Origin: Novimethylophilus kurashikiensis
GTDB taxonomy: Bacteria > Pseudomonadota > Gammaproteobacteria > Burkholderiales > Methylophilaceae
Direction: 5' to 3'
DNA length: 64,000 bases
Assembly (NCBI RefSeq): GCF_003112435.1
Contig: NZ_BDOQ01000008.1
Coordinates: 43,758 to 107,757 of the forward strand
The position numbers and the translations under genes are program-made. Shown here piece after piece: positions 1-7,625 of this stretch (its first letter is position 1; the number at the start of each line of letters is the position of its first letter). The notes under the pieces were generated by a model. That model was not told where the DNA came from. It made no database searches and saw only the letters and a program-made list of their open reading frames with translations.

Positions 1-499
1 GCCAGGAGACGCCAGGGTAGATGGGCAGCACGCCAAACAGCATGCTCATGCCGTATAGGCCGGTAGCCGGAAGTGCACTCAGGAGCTCAGTGAAGCGGCG
101 AGCGAAATAGCCACGGGCCACCACAAATCCGCCTAAGCCAAACACCACACCACTTGCGCCAATATGCACGGTTCCAGTGCCGCCGATAACCCAGGCTAGT
201 AGGCCTGCGCCAAGCATGCTGCCAACGACTGCCGGGGCGAAGTCGGTCTTCTTTGGATACATGGTGAGCCAGCCAAGCACTAGCAGTGGGAAGGTGTTCG
301 AAATAAGATGCGCCAAACTTGCGTGGAGCCACGGCGCAGACACGATTCCAACCAGGCCAGAGAGAGTTCGAGGATGCACGCCCAACCAGGCAAGATGCAA
401 CGGTAGGAGGAAGTGCGCCCAACTCACGAGCCAGATGGAACCAACGAACCAGGCCAGCGTAGCCGCCCGGCTCTTCCCGCCTGCGAGTAACGCCTCCAT
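1..499 (-). CDS. Rhomboid-family intramembrane serine protease (C-terminus outside window)
   Basis: The reading frame starts at ATG 499-497 and runs off the left edge of the window after about 166 residues. It shows alternating hydrophobic helices, the rhomboid-type HASLAHLISN segment in the second helix (HxxxN) and GASGVVFGLGG, the GxSG catalytic serine motif. The catalytic histidine should lie in the missing part. Rhomboids cleave membrane proteins inside the bilayer. The start overlaps the stop of the upstream gene as TAATG, so the two are probably translationally coupled. The substrate is unknown; the family call is firm, the target is not. Confidence 0.85.
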   Translation of the reverse strand, partial: MEALLAGGKSRAATLAWFVGSIWLVSWAHFLLPLHLAWLGVHPRTLSGLVGIVSAPWLHASLAHLISNTFPLLVLGWLTMYPKKTDFAPAVVGSMLGAGLLAWVIGGTGTVHIGASGVVFGLGGFVVARGYFARRFTELLSALPATGLYGMSMLFGVLPIYPGVSW

Positions 500-792
500 T
501 AAACGAACATCTCCAGCCCGTTGCCGGTAAGGCGAACACCGCACTGGCACAACGTCATGATGTCTGGCCCGGTCGCCCGATGCTCAAGCGCTTCCAGGTC
601 GACATCGAGGTAAATGACGTCATACCCGGTAGCCGAAATCATCGCGCGGCCCAGTTGGGAGGACTCTGGCAGCAAGCGGTCCAGCAGCAGGAAGGCGCAC
701 ACATCAGGGCGCGGGCTCAGTTTGTGAGGCACCTCCTCGAATTTACGATACTCGCCGGAATATTTTTCGAATAAATCTCTTAGTTTAGACAT
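499..792 (-). CDS. Hypothetical protein, 97 aa, coupled to rhomboid gene
   Basis: I do not recognise this small soluble protein. It begins MSKLRDLFEKYSGEYRKF, has a charged N-terminal helix, and ends with a mixed region containing CQCGVRLTGNG. A CxC pair is present but there are too few cysteines for a clear zinc site. It lies third in a minus-strand operon (2297 down to 1) after the BtpA-like gene and overlaps the rhomboid start by one base. The tight packing makes it a real gene. Confidence 0.6.
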   Translation of the reverse strand: MSKLRDLFEKYSGEYRKFEEVPHKLSPRPDVCAFLLLDRLLPESSQLGRAMISATGYDVIYLDVDLEALEHRATGPDIMTLCQCGVRLTGNGLEMFV

Positions 793-807
793 GGCTTAAT
801 CAGGAAC

Positions 808-1491
808 CTAGTATTCATGTACTTTGCGAACGAAGGCTTTTAGTTTTTCAGGGTCGAAATGGTTCTCGTCGAGCGAAACACCGGTGGCGACCAGGTAATG
901 GGTAAAGTAGGGGAGGTATGCGTCTACATTGTCGACGGACATGCCACTTGCGACGGCTAGAGGGCCACCCTCCAGTGCCTTGCTCATCAACCTTGCCTTG
1001 GCAATGTCGGGAGCGGAGCCAGTCGCAGTGCCGCTGGTGGTAGGCAGCATGCCAAGGTCGCGCGCCATCACGGCGACAATATCCGGATTTGGCTCATGCG
1101 GTTGATACTTGAAGGCCACGGAACCGAAGAAATCAATGCTGCCGTCGATAATGTCAGCCATGCGCCTAGCTTCCTCCGCATAGCCGCCTTCGGACGAAAC
1201 GCCTGGTGCATCAACCCAAACCATGTCGATGAGGTGTTTTCGCGCGTAACGATAAGCCGTGTAGGCATCCTTGCTCAACAGGTTGATACCAACCTTGAAT
1301 TCCCTTGGGCTTGAGGAAATCATGCATTTCAGTTGGTACGCCAGCGGGGGCAGGTCACTATCCTCCCCATTGTGTGAAATGAGAAATACCCCATCTGCGC
1401 CACAAGCCTTCGCAACGCAAGCCTGGTGAATGGTGGTGACATCATCGAGGTGATGAATGACGGGATAGACCCATCGTTTTTGCTCAATCAT
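808..1491 (-). CDS. BtpA/SgcQ-like TIM-barrel protein
   Basis: The 227-residue protein has the beta/alpha repeat pattern of a TIM barrel. It begins with WVYPVIHHLDD and then KACGADGVFLI. VGINLLSKDAYTAYRYA resembles the BtpA 'VGINVLRNDA' segment. A late SGTATGSAPDIAKARLMSKA and LAVASGMSVDNVDAYL look like the phosphate-binding C-terminal strands of that family. BtpA-family members include a cyanobacterial photosystem assembly factor and sugar-operon proteins; the reaction is not established. Its start overlaps the end of the upstream gene by four bases (ATGA). The function on this element is unknown. Confidence 0.6.
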   Translation of the reverse strand: MIEQKRWVYPVIHHLDDVTTIHQACVAKACGADGVFLISHNGEDSDLPPLAYQLKCMISSSPREFKVGINLLSKDAYTAYRYARKHLIDMVWVDAPGVSSEGGYAEEARRMADIIDGSIDFFGSVAFKYQPHEPNPDIVAVMARDLGMLPTTSGTATGSAPDIAKARLMSKALEGGPLAVASGMSVDNVDAYLPYFTHYLVATGVSLDENHFDPEKLKAFVRKVHEY

Positions 1492-2297
1492 AGAAATTCC
1501 TTGCTCGGCCCCGGCAATAGCAGGTTTGCCTGCTGCTCGATGGCTCGTTTTACATGTTCGTTATTGCCAAAGAACGCATCCAGTCGGTCAGCCAACTGGC
1601 ACATCGACATCAGCATGTTGGCAAAGAACATGGCACCTTCCTCGGTGTAGGGAAGCTGCGGGAGCCGGCCCACTTGATAACCATCGCGCTGTCCGCTGCG
1701 AGGCCAATTCAAGCCGATAATGGCATTAAGCTTCTTGGCCCATGGCCCAAGTTGAGTGGCTTGGGTATCAGTCATCCACTCATAGTCTGTTGAAGAGCCT
1801 GAGTCACGGGTATAGGTGATTTTTTTGAACACTCGGGCTTTGAGGCCGATTTGATAGTATTCAGCGCCACGGGTGGCATCCAGCTTACCGCCCCAGCTTG
1901 CCTTACCGTCTTCATAACTCTTGCTGCAAAACGTGCCATTCGGATAAAGGGTGCCATCCGCATCCTTCATGTAGGCCACTTTTGATTCTTGGCTGTAGAC
2001 GATAACAAACTCCTCAAAGACCTCGACCTTGAGGTATTCCTCGGCCACATGCTTGATGAAGTTCTTGCAATTGGAGAGCGTCTTGCCCGTAACGCGCAAA
2101 TGAGTTCGAGGGCGGTCGATATCGACGCCATACATGCGGTGACTAATTGCGATGCGTTTGGCAATCTCAGCCAGCACATCCGGAATGGTGAGGGAGAATT
2201 CACCCGTTGAGTCGAGCACTGAGACTTCAGACCGGAATTCCAGAGGCTCTCCGGCTTTCGCCTCGAATTTGAAATCGATAGGCTTCAGTTTAGCCAT
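1488..2297 (-). CDS. Hypothetical protein, first gene of the rhomboid operon
   Basis: This is a soluble protein of 269 residues starting MAKLKPIDFKFEAKAG. I recognise no domain. A GTG at 2309 is an alternative start, but ATG 2297 leaves a 27-nt leader from the predicted transcription start. It is the first gene after a near-consensus promoter (2331-2359), and its stop overlaps the start of the BtpA-like gene. Residues such as CSKSYEDGKASWGGKLDATRGA suggest a compact enzyme or binding domain, but I assign none. Confidence 0.65.
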   Translation of the reverse strand: MAKLKPIDFKFEAKAGEPLEFRSEVSVLDSTGEFSLTIPDVLAEIAKRIAISHRMYGVDIDRPRTHLRVTGKTLSNCKNFIKHVAEEYLKVEVFEEFVIVYSQESKVAYMKDADGTLYPNGTFCSKSYEDGKASWGGKLDATRGAEYYQIGLKARVFKKITYTRDSGSSTDYEWMTDTQATQLGPWAKKLNAIIGLNWPRSGQRDGYQVGRLPQLPYTEEGAMFFANMLMSMCQLADRLDAFFGNNEHVKRAIEQQANLLLPGPSKEFL

Positions 2298-2330
2298 GGC
2301 GCGAGGCACCCAGTTTACTTTGGATGATTA

Positions 2331-2359
2331 ACTATAACACAGTAAGCGAAAATTGTCAA
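2331..2359 (-). promoter_or_regulatory. Sigma70 promoter, TTGACA-N17-TATAGT
   Basis: On the minus strand a consensus TTGACA (2359-2354) is followed after 17 bases by TATAGT (2336-2331), then TTAATCA. It drives the operon running from 2297 to the left edge. The same TATAGTTAAT core recurs at 7110 and 53021. Confidence 0.85.
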
Positions 2360-2363
2360 TAAA

Positions 2364-2384
2364 ATAGCCGCACAGGGCGGCTAT
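2364..2384 (-). terminator. Terminator after the gene at 2393-2860
   Basis: An inverted repeat ATAGCCG / CGGCTAT with a short loop is followed on the minus strand by a T-rich tract (TTTTATT). Confidence 0.7.
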
Positions 2385-2392
2385 GGAGAATG

Positions 2393-2860
2393 TTAATTTT
2401 CGATGTTTTTTGCGGTATGCCCAAATCCACGAATGACTTCAATGGTCATGCCTTCCAAGCCTGCGATGCCTTCCAGAACCGAGGTCCGGCTGGCCAGGTT
2501 AATGGTGGCCACTCGATTAAAGCGGTGATACTTCTGCCGGTACCAGATGTCTACCGTATCCTGCTCGTGTATCGTGATATCGTCAGGAGCGATTGGCTCC
2601 TTAACAATCTCAACGCGAGAGGATAGATGCGGCATGGCGCGGGCAATGCCTGTCGTCAATGATACCAGCAGCAACTTTCGCTGGTCGTCATACAAGCCAT
2701 AGCTCAATCCTGGTCGGGCAGGTTTTCGCTTCGGCTCATCGATTGCGGTGACAAGAAATATCTCCGGCAGGATTTCACCGGTCTTTGGGTCGGGTATCCG
2801 CACTTGGGCGCCGACCTTGGCATGACACAGTTTGGGTAGGGTGGTGTTAACAGTCAGCAT
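2393..2860 (-). CDS. Hypothetical protein, 155 aa
   Basis: This is a soluble protein rich in beta-type sequence (AKVGAQVRIPDPKTGEILPE, then KLLLVSLTTGIARAMP). The family is not recognised. The start ATG 2860 has GAGGCCATT upstream as a ribosome site. It is a single-gene unit bounded by a GTATAGCGC promoter element upstream and its own terminator downstream, the typical arrangement of the small genes in this part of the window. Confidence 0.6.
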   Translation of the reverse strand: MLTVNTTLPKLCHAKVGAQVRIPDPKTGEILPEIFLVTAIDEPKRKPARPGLSYGLYDDQRKLLLVSLTTGIARAMPHLSSRVEIVKEPIAPDDITIHEQDTVDIWYRQKYHRFNRVATINLASRTSVLEGIAGLEGMTIEVIRGFGHTAKNIEN

Positions 2861-2890
2861 AATGGCCTCGAAAAATTAGAATCACCCGTT

Positions 2891-2899
2891 GTATAGCGC
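2891..2899 (-). promoter_or_regulatory. GCGCTATAC promoter -10 element
   Basis: On the minus strand GCGCTATAC lies directly after the terminator of the gene at 2941-3147 and upstream of the gene at 2860. The same nine bases occur at 4408, 11554, 24433, 25687, 28464 and 38558, each just upstream of a minus-strand gene. Confidence 0.6.
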
Positions 2900-2908
2900 C
2901 AAGTAAAA

Positions 2909-2936
2909 AGCGGCTCAGCATGTGCTGAACCGCTTG
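2909..2936 (-). terminator. Terminator after the 68-aa gene
   Basis: The arms AAGCGGTTCAGCA and TGCTGAGCCGCTT form a long stem, followed on the minus strand by TTTTACTT. Confidence 0.75.
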
Positions 2937-2940
2937 GAGG

Positions 2941-3147
2941 TTAGTGAGTTTGTATTGCAATGACCTTGCGTTCAAAGGTGTCCAGCATGAAGGCGCCTGC
3001 AGACGGGCTTTGAATCAATTGCTGGTGATTCGGAAGCGGCGCGCCATCGACGTCGTCACACAGAAATTCCACGTCGGGTGCATCAAGGATTTGAAGCTCA
3101 CGCGGGCCAAGCAATGGCTTAACCCAGGTCGGTACGAAATGTTGCAT
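2941..3147 (-). CDS. Small hypothetical protein, 68 aa
   Basis: The protein starts MQHFVPTWVKPLLGPRELQ, with a strong ribosome site (AGGGGATTCAA before ATG 3147). It is acidic in the middle (VEFLCDDVDGAPLP). No domain is recognised. Its own terminator downstream and the terminator of the next unit upstream support it as a real single-gene unit. Confidence 0.55.
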   Translation of the reverse strand: MQHFVPTWVKPLLGPRELQILDAPDVEFLCDDVDGAPLPNHQQLIQSPSAGAFMLDTFERKVIAIQTH

Positions 3148-3197
3148 TTGAATCCCCTATAAAGTTTTGACCTAACTACAGTCCCGTATAGGAAAAA

Positions 3198-3217
3198 ACT
3201 CCCGGCTTGCCGGGAGT
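3198..3217 (-). terminator. Terminator after the gene at 3230-4360
   Basis: The perfect hairpin ACTCCCGGC/GCCGGGAGT is followed by a run of six T on the minus strand. Confidence 0.85.
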
Positions 3218-3229
3218 GTGAGACGTTTA

Positions 3230-4360
3230 CTAAACTGCCAAATGCTTTTTGAGCTGAGCGATTTCTTCAGGAGTGAAGGTCGCGTTCAAGCGGTCCATCA
3301 AGACGGCAGAACGGGATTCCCGTTGATGTGCTTCATACCGGCGCCATAAGGCGACATCTTCAGCCAGAAGCGCATCAGTCTGACGTTTCAGCGCGGACAA
3401 GCCCTGTATGATGGCGGCCGGCGCGCATTCAACGCTGACGGTACGCGTAGCATCATCAGAAAAACGTGCGGCATGGAATCGCAGAAATGCGCCATACTCA
3501 GCTTCAAGGCCACCTTCGTCAGGACAGGCTGGTACGGCAACCTTTTTTTCCAGCAAAAAGTTACCGTTGACCACCGACACCGCAACATCCGAAGGTATCT
3601 TGGACGCGTTATTCTTACTTGCAGAAATCACGAGCTGAGGGCTACGCAAAAAGTCTTTGTAGCCTGGGAGTGCAGTGACCAACGCGTTCAGTCGCTCCTG
3701 TCCTTGATGTGACCCCTCATTTTGAGGCGCAGGCAACTTAACGCCGAGCGCTTCATAAACGGAGTCCCATGGTAGATTGGAAACGAGCGTCATCCAGTAA
3801 TTAAGACGGCCATTTTTCATCAGTTCCTGCTTACTGCCCAGGCGCTGACAGGTCTGGATGAAGCTGTTGCGACTTGCCTGACTGTAATTAATGGCTCTGC
3901 CGATTTCTGAAAGAGCTTTTGTAGCTTCCTTCCCCTGAACGTAGATGGTTTCAGCCGCCTTGGCCTGCGGAGCACATCCAAGATGTCTGTCACCATTTAT
4001 CGCCTTTCCCAGCTTGCTTTGCATTGCGTCTTGAAGCCCTTTCGGGTTCAACACAAATTCCAGCACAACTTTTACGTTGTTGAAGAGCTCGCCAAGATTG
4101 GCATCCAACGTATACAGGGTTACCTCGTGAGCGGACTGTACAGACTGAAGATACCCATTCAGTAAATGCAGCGTGTCCAAAATGCTGTCGTGATAATCAC
4201 GATAGAGCTTTGCAAAGGACTCTGCATCGTAGTCTGAGCCAAGCTTGTACTTGAGCTGCCGCGCGGTCAGAAGTGGCTGTACAGACAAGTCCAACAGCTT
4301 CAGCAACTGTGCCAAAGGCACCATACGATTGAGATACAAACTTGCGATGGTTGTAGCCAT
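3230..4360 (-). CDS. Hypothetical protein, 376 aa, helical N-terminus
   Basis: The protein starts MATTIASLYLNRMVPLAQLL. ATG 4360 is chosen because GGAGG lies eight bases upstream; an upstream in-frame codon lacks a site. The first 150 residues are strongly helical with leucine-rich stretches. The middle holds a polar region, and the C-terminus looks like a helical hairpin (RRYEAHQRESRSAVLMDRLN). Glycine and signal motifs are absent, so it is probably cytosolic. The family is unrecognised. Confidence 0.65.
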   Translation of the reverse strand: MATTIASLYLNRMVPLAQLLKLLDLSVQPLLTARQLKYKLGSDYDAESFAKLYRDYHDSILDTLHLLNGYLQSVQSAHEVTLYTLDANLGELFNNVKVVLEFVLNPKGLQDAMQSKLGKAINGDRHLGCAPQAKAAETIYVQGKEATKALSEIGRAINYSQASRNSFIQTCQRLGSKQELMKNGRLNYWMTLVSNLPWDSVYEALGVKLPAPQNEGSHQGQERLNALVTALPGYKDFLRSPQLVISASKNNASKIPSDVAVSVVNGNFLLEKKVAVPACPDEGGLEAEYGAFLRFHAARFSDDATRTVSVECAPAAIIQGLSALKRQTDALLAEDVALWRRYEAHQRESRSAVLMDRLNATFTPEEIAQLKKHLAV

Positions 4361-4407
4361 TTTTATTTCCTCCAATTATTGATGAACTAGGTTCTTGACC
4401 TGGTTCT

Positions 4408-4444
4408 GTATAGCGCTAAAAAAGCCCACCGAAGAGGTGGGCTT
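4408..4444 (-). terminator. Terminator/promoter junction (lytic transglycosylase terminator, next gene -10)
   Basis: The stem AAGCCCACC/GGTGGGCTT (4422-4444) with a T tract ends the transglycosylase unit. Six bases later the minus-strand GCGCTATAC (4416-4408) forms the -10 of the next gene, so terminator and promoter are fused back to back. Confidence 0.75.
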
Positions 4445-4462
4445 GAGGCTTTATGGAATGCC

Positions 4463-5092
4463 TCAGGCATCCCAGCGTTTATCGGCCATGGCCAGCACCA
4501 ACTGCTGCTGAATCCCGGTCACACCTTGGTAATAGCGGTCGTTTTGGTACCGTGTCCCGTTGTAGCGCATCAAGGCATATCGAACATCGCCTTTTTCGCG
4601 GTCGAGATATTCCCGAACCACGCGCGCGCCGATGAAAATATTCTCAGACAGGGTCGTTTTATGGACGCCTCCTTCGAACTTTTCAGCATGCCACTTGCCG
4701 GTCACCTGCATGATGCCGTAGGGCCGCATCGGGTCATCCCCGCCGTCTGGATTACCGATTTGGCGGAATGATGATTCCTTGCCTGCGACAGCCAGCAACA
4801 TCACCGGGTCAACCTTGTAAACCGCAGCTGCGATATAACTGGTCTGGACCATCTGGACTGCCTCGCGAGCAGGAACTTTCCAGTGTGCCGCGATGTACCG
4901 CGCGACACGCCGCTCCTTGGCGTCAATGGCCTGGCATTGTGAAACCATCATAGCCGGCTGCGGATACTGCGCATTAATCACGCTCAAAGCAGCCTGCCCT
5001 AGCCAACCCAAACCTGTAACAGCCGAGGTAAACGCGGTAACTAACCCTACAAATACGGCGACCTGACTCGCCTTGCTTTGCGATGCTTGCAT
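4463..5092 (-). CDS. Lytic transglycosylase (SLT family), plasmid-transfer type
   Basis: The 209-residue protein has an N-terminal hydrophobic segment (about 10-38) that would place the domain in the periplasm. A soluble lytic transglycosylase domain follows: catalytic glutamate in LLAVAGKESSFR, then RPYGIMQVT, then ENIFIGARVVREYLD and YNG. These enzymes cut the glycan strands of peptidoglycan, and VirB1/PilT-type members open the wall for secretion or pilus machines. With the pilus operon at 53.6-64 kb, that role is the best inference. AGGAGGAAATATT precedes the ATG. Confidence 0.9.
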   Translation of the reverse strand: MQASQSKASQVAVFVGLVTAFTSAVTGLGWLGQAALSVINAQYPQPAMMVSQCQAIDAKERRVARYIAAHWKVPAREAVQMVQTSYIAAAVYKVDPVMLLAVAGKESSFRQIGNPDGGDDPMRPYGIMQVTGKWHAEKFEGGVHKTTLSENIFIGARVVREYLDREKGDVRYALMRYNGTRYQNDRYYQGVTGIQQQLVLAMADKRWDA

Positions 5093-5186
5093 AATATTTC
5101 CTCCTGATTGATATAAATCACGAGCTAAAGCTCAAAGAGGTATAGGGAGCCGCGTTAGCTGCCTGAGGGTATGTGCCCAAATAAAA

Positions 5187-5207
5187 GCAGCCCTCAATGA
5201 GGGCTGC
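5187..5207 (-). terminator. Terminator after the gene at 5214-5864
   Basis: Perfect hairpin GCAGCCCTC/GAGGGCTGC followed on the minus strand by TTTTAT. Confidence 0.8.
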
Positions 5208-5213
5208 GGAGTG

Positions 5214-5864
5214 CTAGGCTGCTTCTTTCATTTCACTACTTATCTTGGGATTGAGTTTTGCCCATTCTTCCCTGGTTAACGTCATGCGCTTTGCGGGATG
5301 TCGGCTTGGACGGCTGAACTCCCAATCACGTGAGCGTAAGCTGGTCATGTAGTCACTTGAGCGATACCGGCAAATAGTAATGGTGTCATTGCTCATTGAC
5401 GTGCAGTGCCAAACTTGGAAGCCTTGGTACATTACCAATCCGGTGTCCTCATCATCTTTAGAGGCTGGCAACAAAAGTTGCAAACCAACCGCTATTCGAT
5501 GATTGTTCATCACTTCCAGGTCGCGCCCATGGTGTCCGTAGGATGGGCGCTGGATAACTGCACGCGAAGCTTTCCATGGTTTCTGGCTGTAGTAGGTTTC
5601 CCACATCCGAGCGTACGTTCCTCCCGCCACCACAGCTTTGCTGTAGTAATCGAGTGGCCTGAAAACGCCAACTGAGGTTTGGATACCCAGCCGTCTTAGC
5701 TCCGCCCCATCGTTCTTGTCGAACGGAAAGCGTAGCCGGATGGCTTTCTCCATGATGTCGCACATACCGAAAATACGCTCACGGTCACCCAGTGTGCGAG
5801 GCATCGCCTCCGCAGCTGTCTGAATAAACGCCAACCCACCCGATACTTTCATTTTTGTAGCCAT
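5214..5864 (-). CDS. Hypothetical protein, 216 aa
   Basis: The protein starts MATKMKVSGGLAFIQTAAEA after AGAGGAAACAATA. It is basic and soluble, with no recognised motif. The C-terminus RHPAKRMTLTREEWAKLNP is rich in charged residues. A cysteine-containing centre (WHCTSMSNDTITICRYRS) is not arranged as a metal site. It is a single-gene unit with its own terminator. Confidence 0.6.
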   Translation of the reverse strand: MATKMKVSGGLAFIQTAAEAMPRTLGDRERIFGMCDIMEKAIRLRFPFDKNDGAELRRLGIQTSVGVFRPLDYYSKAVVAGGTYARMWETYYSQKPWKASRAVIQRPSYGHHGRDLEVMNNHRIAVGLQLLLPASKDDEDTGLVMYQGFQVWHCTSMSNDTITICRYRSSDYMTSLRSRDWEFSRPSRHPAKRMTLTREEWAKLNPKISSEMKEAA

Positions 5865-5946
5865 TATTGTTTCCTCTTTAAAAAATTGACCAAGTGATAC
5901 CTATAGGTATAGGGCGGATGGCATTCATTGGCCGTAGGTTGCGAAC

Positions 5947-7086
5947 CTAGGCTTGGTATCTCACGTCATGAGCTTCGGATTCCAGCGGCACCTCCCATCG
6001 ATGCAGCATCTTGTCGATGGCCGCATTGGTAAGGGTCGTATCTCGCTTGTTATTCCGCTGCTTGATGGTGTGTTCTGGGCTCTCCAGGTACACGATAGTG
6101 ACCTCTGCTCCATAGGCCAACAGCAGGTCGAGGCACTTGGTCCGCATCAAATGGCTGATATTGGTGGCGTTCCAGATAAACGACGCCTTCTTGCGGAGCA
6201 ATTCCTTGGCCCGGTCGACAGCAAGATGCACCGCTGCGCCCGCTGACGTTCCATGCTTGAGTCCAAGCTCTTCACGCGCATCATCGAATGAAATCACGGG
6301 CAAGCCACCGCCATACTTGTCCACCCAGGTGTTCTTGCCAGATGCCGGAAGGCCCGCCAGTACAGTCACCAGCGACCCAGGCTCCTGATGGAAAGGGTAG
6401 TCGGGCGCAATACCTCCACTGGTGCGGAAGTAGGTGAGGCGGGTGTGTGGGTCAGGAAAGGCCCGCGGTGACTCGAAGCAGCCTTCTTCCATTGCCAACT
6501 CACGGAAGAGCTCGATGTTCACCAGAACGTCAGCGTTGTCATCGCAAACCCGGCCAAGGATGTCCGCTTCGGCGACGGCCGCAAGCTCGAGGAGATTCAC
6601 CTCCCAAGAGAGCTTACGCACAATGAACTCTGCAGAATCCCCTGACCGGGAACCCTTAATGGCGAAGAATGGCGTCTGGTGCTGCAAAATGATGCGGCAA
6701 ATTCGTTCCCGCAGGGTAAAGGGCACCCCGGCTCGCCAGAGCAGGATGCGTGTGTCTACGGCGCCACGCTTCGAGTGGCCCGGGCTTCGAATGCGGCCAT
6801 GCTCGTCAGTGATGGTGCAGGACCACTTAGCGATATCGTGGAGCAGCGCCGCGTAAAACAGCACAAATCGGCGGTCAGCATCAGCCTCCTGGTAGGGCTT
6901 TAAGGTCACCAACGCCTCACACACCATTTGAGTGTGGATGAGGACGTTACCCTCGGCATGGAACACAGGGTCTTGCGGGACAACCGACAACGCGGCCACG
7001 TCAGGCAGCATGGGAAGCAATGAGCCCCAGGCAATCTGACCATTGGGCGCAGGAACCGCCTGGCGAAGTGCGTCGTAAGTTAACAT
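5947..7086 (-). CDS. HD-domain / polynucleotide-kinase-like fusion protein
   Basis: The 379-residue protein has two domains. Residues about 40-150 form an HD phosphohydrolase domain (HTQMV, ALLHDIAKW, GHSKRGA). Residues about 245-379 form a P-loop kinase of the T4 Pnk-like AAA_33 type (VLAGLPASGKNTW, then ISFDDAREELG and WNATNIS). Such kinases phosphorylate 5'-OH ends of nucleic acids, while HD domains remove phosphates from nucleotides or ends. The combination suggests end-processing or RNA/DNA repair, which is inference. AAGGACAATATC precedes ATG 7086, and a good promoter lies at 7110-7138. Confidence 0.8.
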   Translation of the reverse strand: MLTYDALRQAVPAPNGQIAWGSLLPMLPDVAALSVVPQDPVFHAEGNVLIHTQMVCEALVTLKPYQEADADRRFVLFYAALLHDIAKWSCTITDEHGRIRSPGHSKRGAVDTRILLWRAGVPFTLRERICRIILQHQTPFFAIKGSRSGDSAEFIVRKLSWEVNLLELAAVAEADILGRVCDDNADVLVNIELFRELAMEEGCFESPRAFPDPHTRLTYFRTSGGIAPDYPFHQEPGSLVTVLAGLPASGKNTWVDKYGGGLPVISFDDAREELGLKHGTSAGAAVHLAVDRAKELLRKKASFIWNATNISHLMRTKCLDLLLAYGAEVTIVYLESPEHTIKQRNNKRDTTLTNAAIDKMLHRWEVPLESEAHDVRYQA

Positions 7087-7109
7087 GATATTGTCCTTAG
7101 ATTTGATTA

Positions 7110-7138
7110 ACTATATCCAAATAACCCACTAAAAGCAA
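7110..7138 (-). promoter_or_regulatory. Promoter TTGCTT-N17-TATAGT
   Basis: Minus-strand TTGCTT (7138-7133), 17-bp spacer and TATAGT (7115-7110) followed by TAATCA. It drives the HD/kinase gene. Confidence 0.75.
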
Positions 7139-7151
7139 CATATTTGTTAAC

Positions 7152-7559
7152 TTAACTTTGGTGGCGCAATAGCTTCCAGTACACGCCGCCCTTGGTTAGC
7201 GCTTTGATAGTGCCGGTGTCCTCCGCTAACGGCCCCGGTATCCGGAATCCGTCCGGTTGTATGAGGTTTCCCCATTTGTCATAGGTGAGCGCCGGTTCAA
7301 AACCATCCGGAAGTACGAGGGCGTTGTGTCCACAGGCCTTACGCACATCCTCAACCGAAACCTCGGTGGTTTCACACCTCCAATGGCAAGCGTCGCACAC
7401 CGGAGCGCCATTACTCAGGCGATATCCACCGTCAGCAAACAGCTTGCGGTCTAGGATATGGTGCGCTGCCGTCGCTGGTGCGGAGCATAGGCAGCACTTT
7501 CCTCGAAGTAGCTTCAGTACCTGGACTTCAAAATCCTTGCGAGACAACAACGGGTCCAT
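7152..7559 (-). CDS. HNH-type nuclease-like protein
   Basis: The 135-residue protein contains CCLCSAPATAAHHILDR, then LSNGAPVCDACHWRCE. This CxxC...HH...N...CxxCH pattern is an HNH/treble-clef zinc fold (paired cysteines, catalytic histidines, asparagine). HNH domains cut DNA; similar small phage and plasmid proteins occur near recombination genes. Here it lies between the HD/kinase and the annealing-protein gene. GGAGCGCGAT precedes ATG 7559. Confidence 0.75.
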   Translation of the reverse strand: MDPLLSRKDFEVQVLKLLRGKCCLCSAPATAAHHILDRKLFADGGYRLSNGAPVCDACHWRCETTEVSVEDVRKACGHNALVLPDGFEPALTYDKWGNLIQPDGFRIPGPLAEDTGTIKALTKGGVYWKLLRHQS

Positions 7560-7580
7560 ATCGCGCTCCAGAAATAGGAA

Positions 7581-7607
7581 AAAGCGCCCAGATAAACTGG
7601 ACGCTTT
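7581..7607 (-). terminator. Terminator after the annealing-protein gene
   Basis: Stem AAAGCGTCCA/TGGGCGCTTT with one mismatch, followed by TTTCC on the minus strand. Confidence 0.65.
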
Positions 7608-7625
7608 TGAGGAGAGACTACTTAA

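Noticed and set aside
87..539. 150-codon minus-strand frame over the rhomboid gene
   Set aside because: It is the shadow of the rhomboid frame; the translated sequence is Trp/Arg-rich without family sense.
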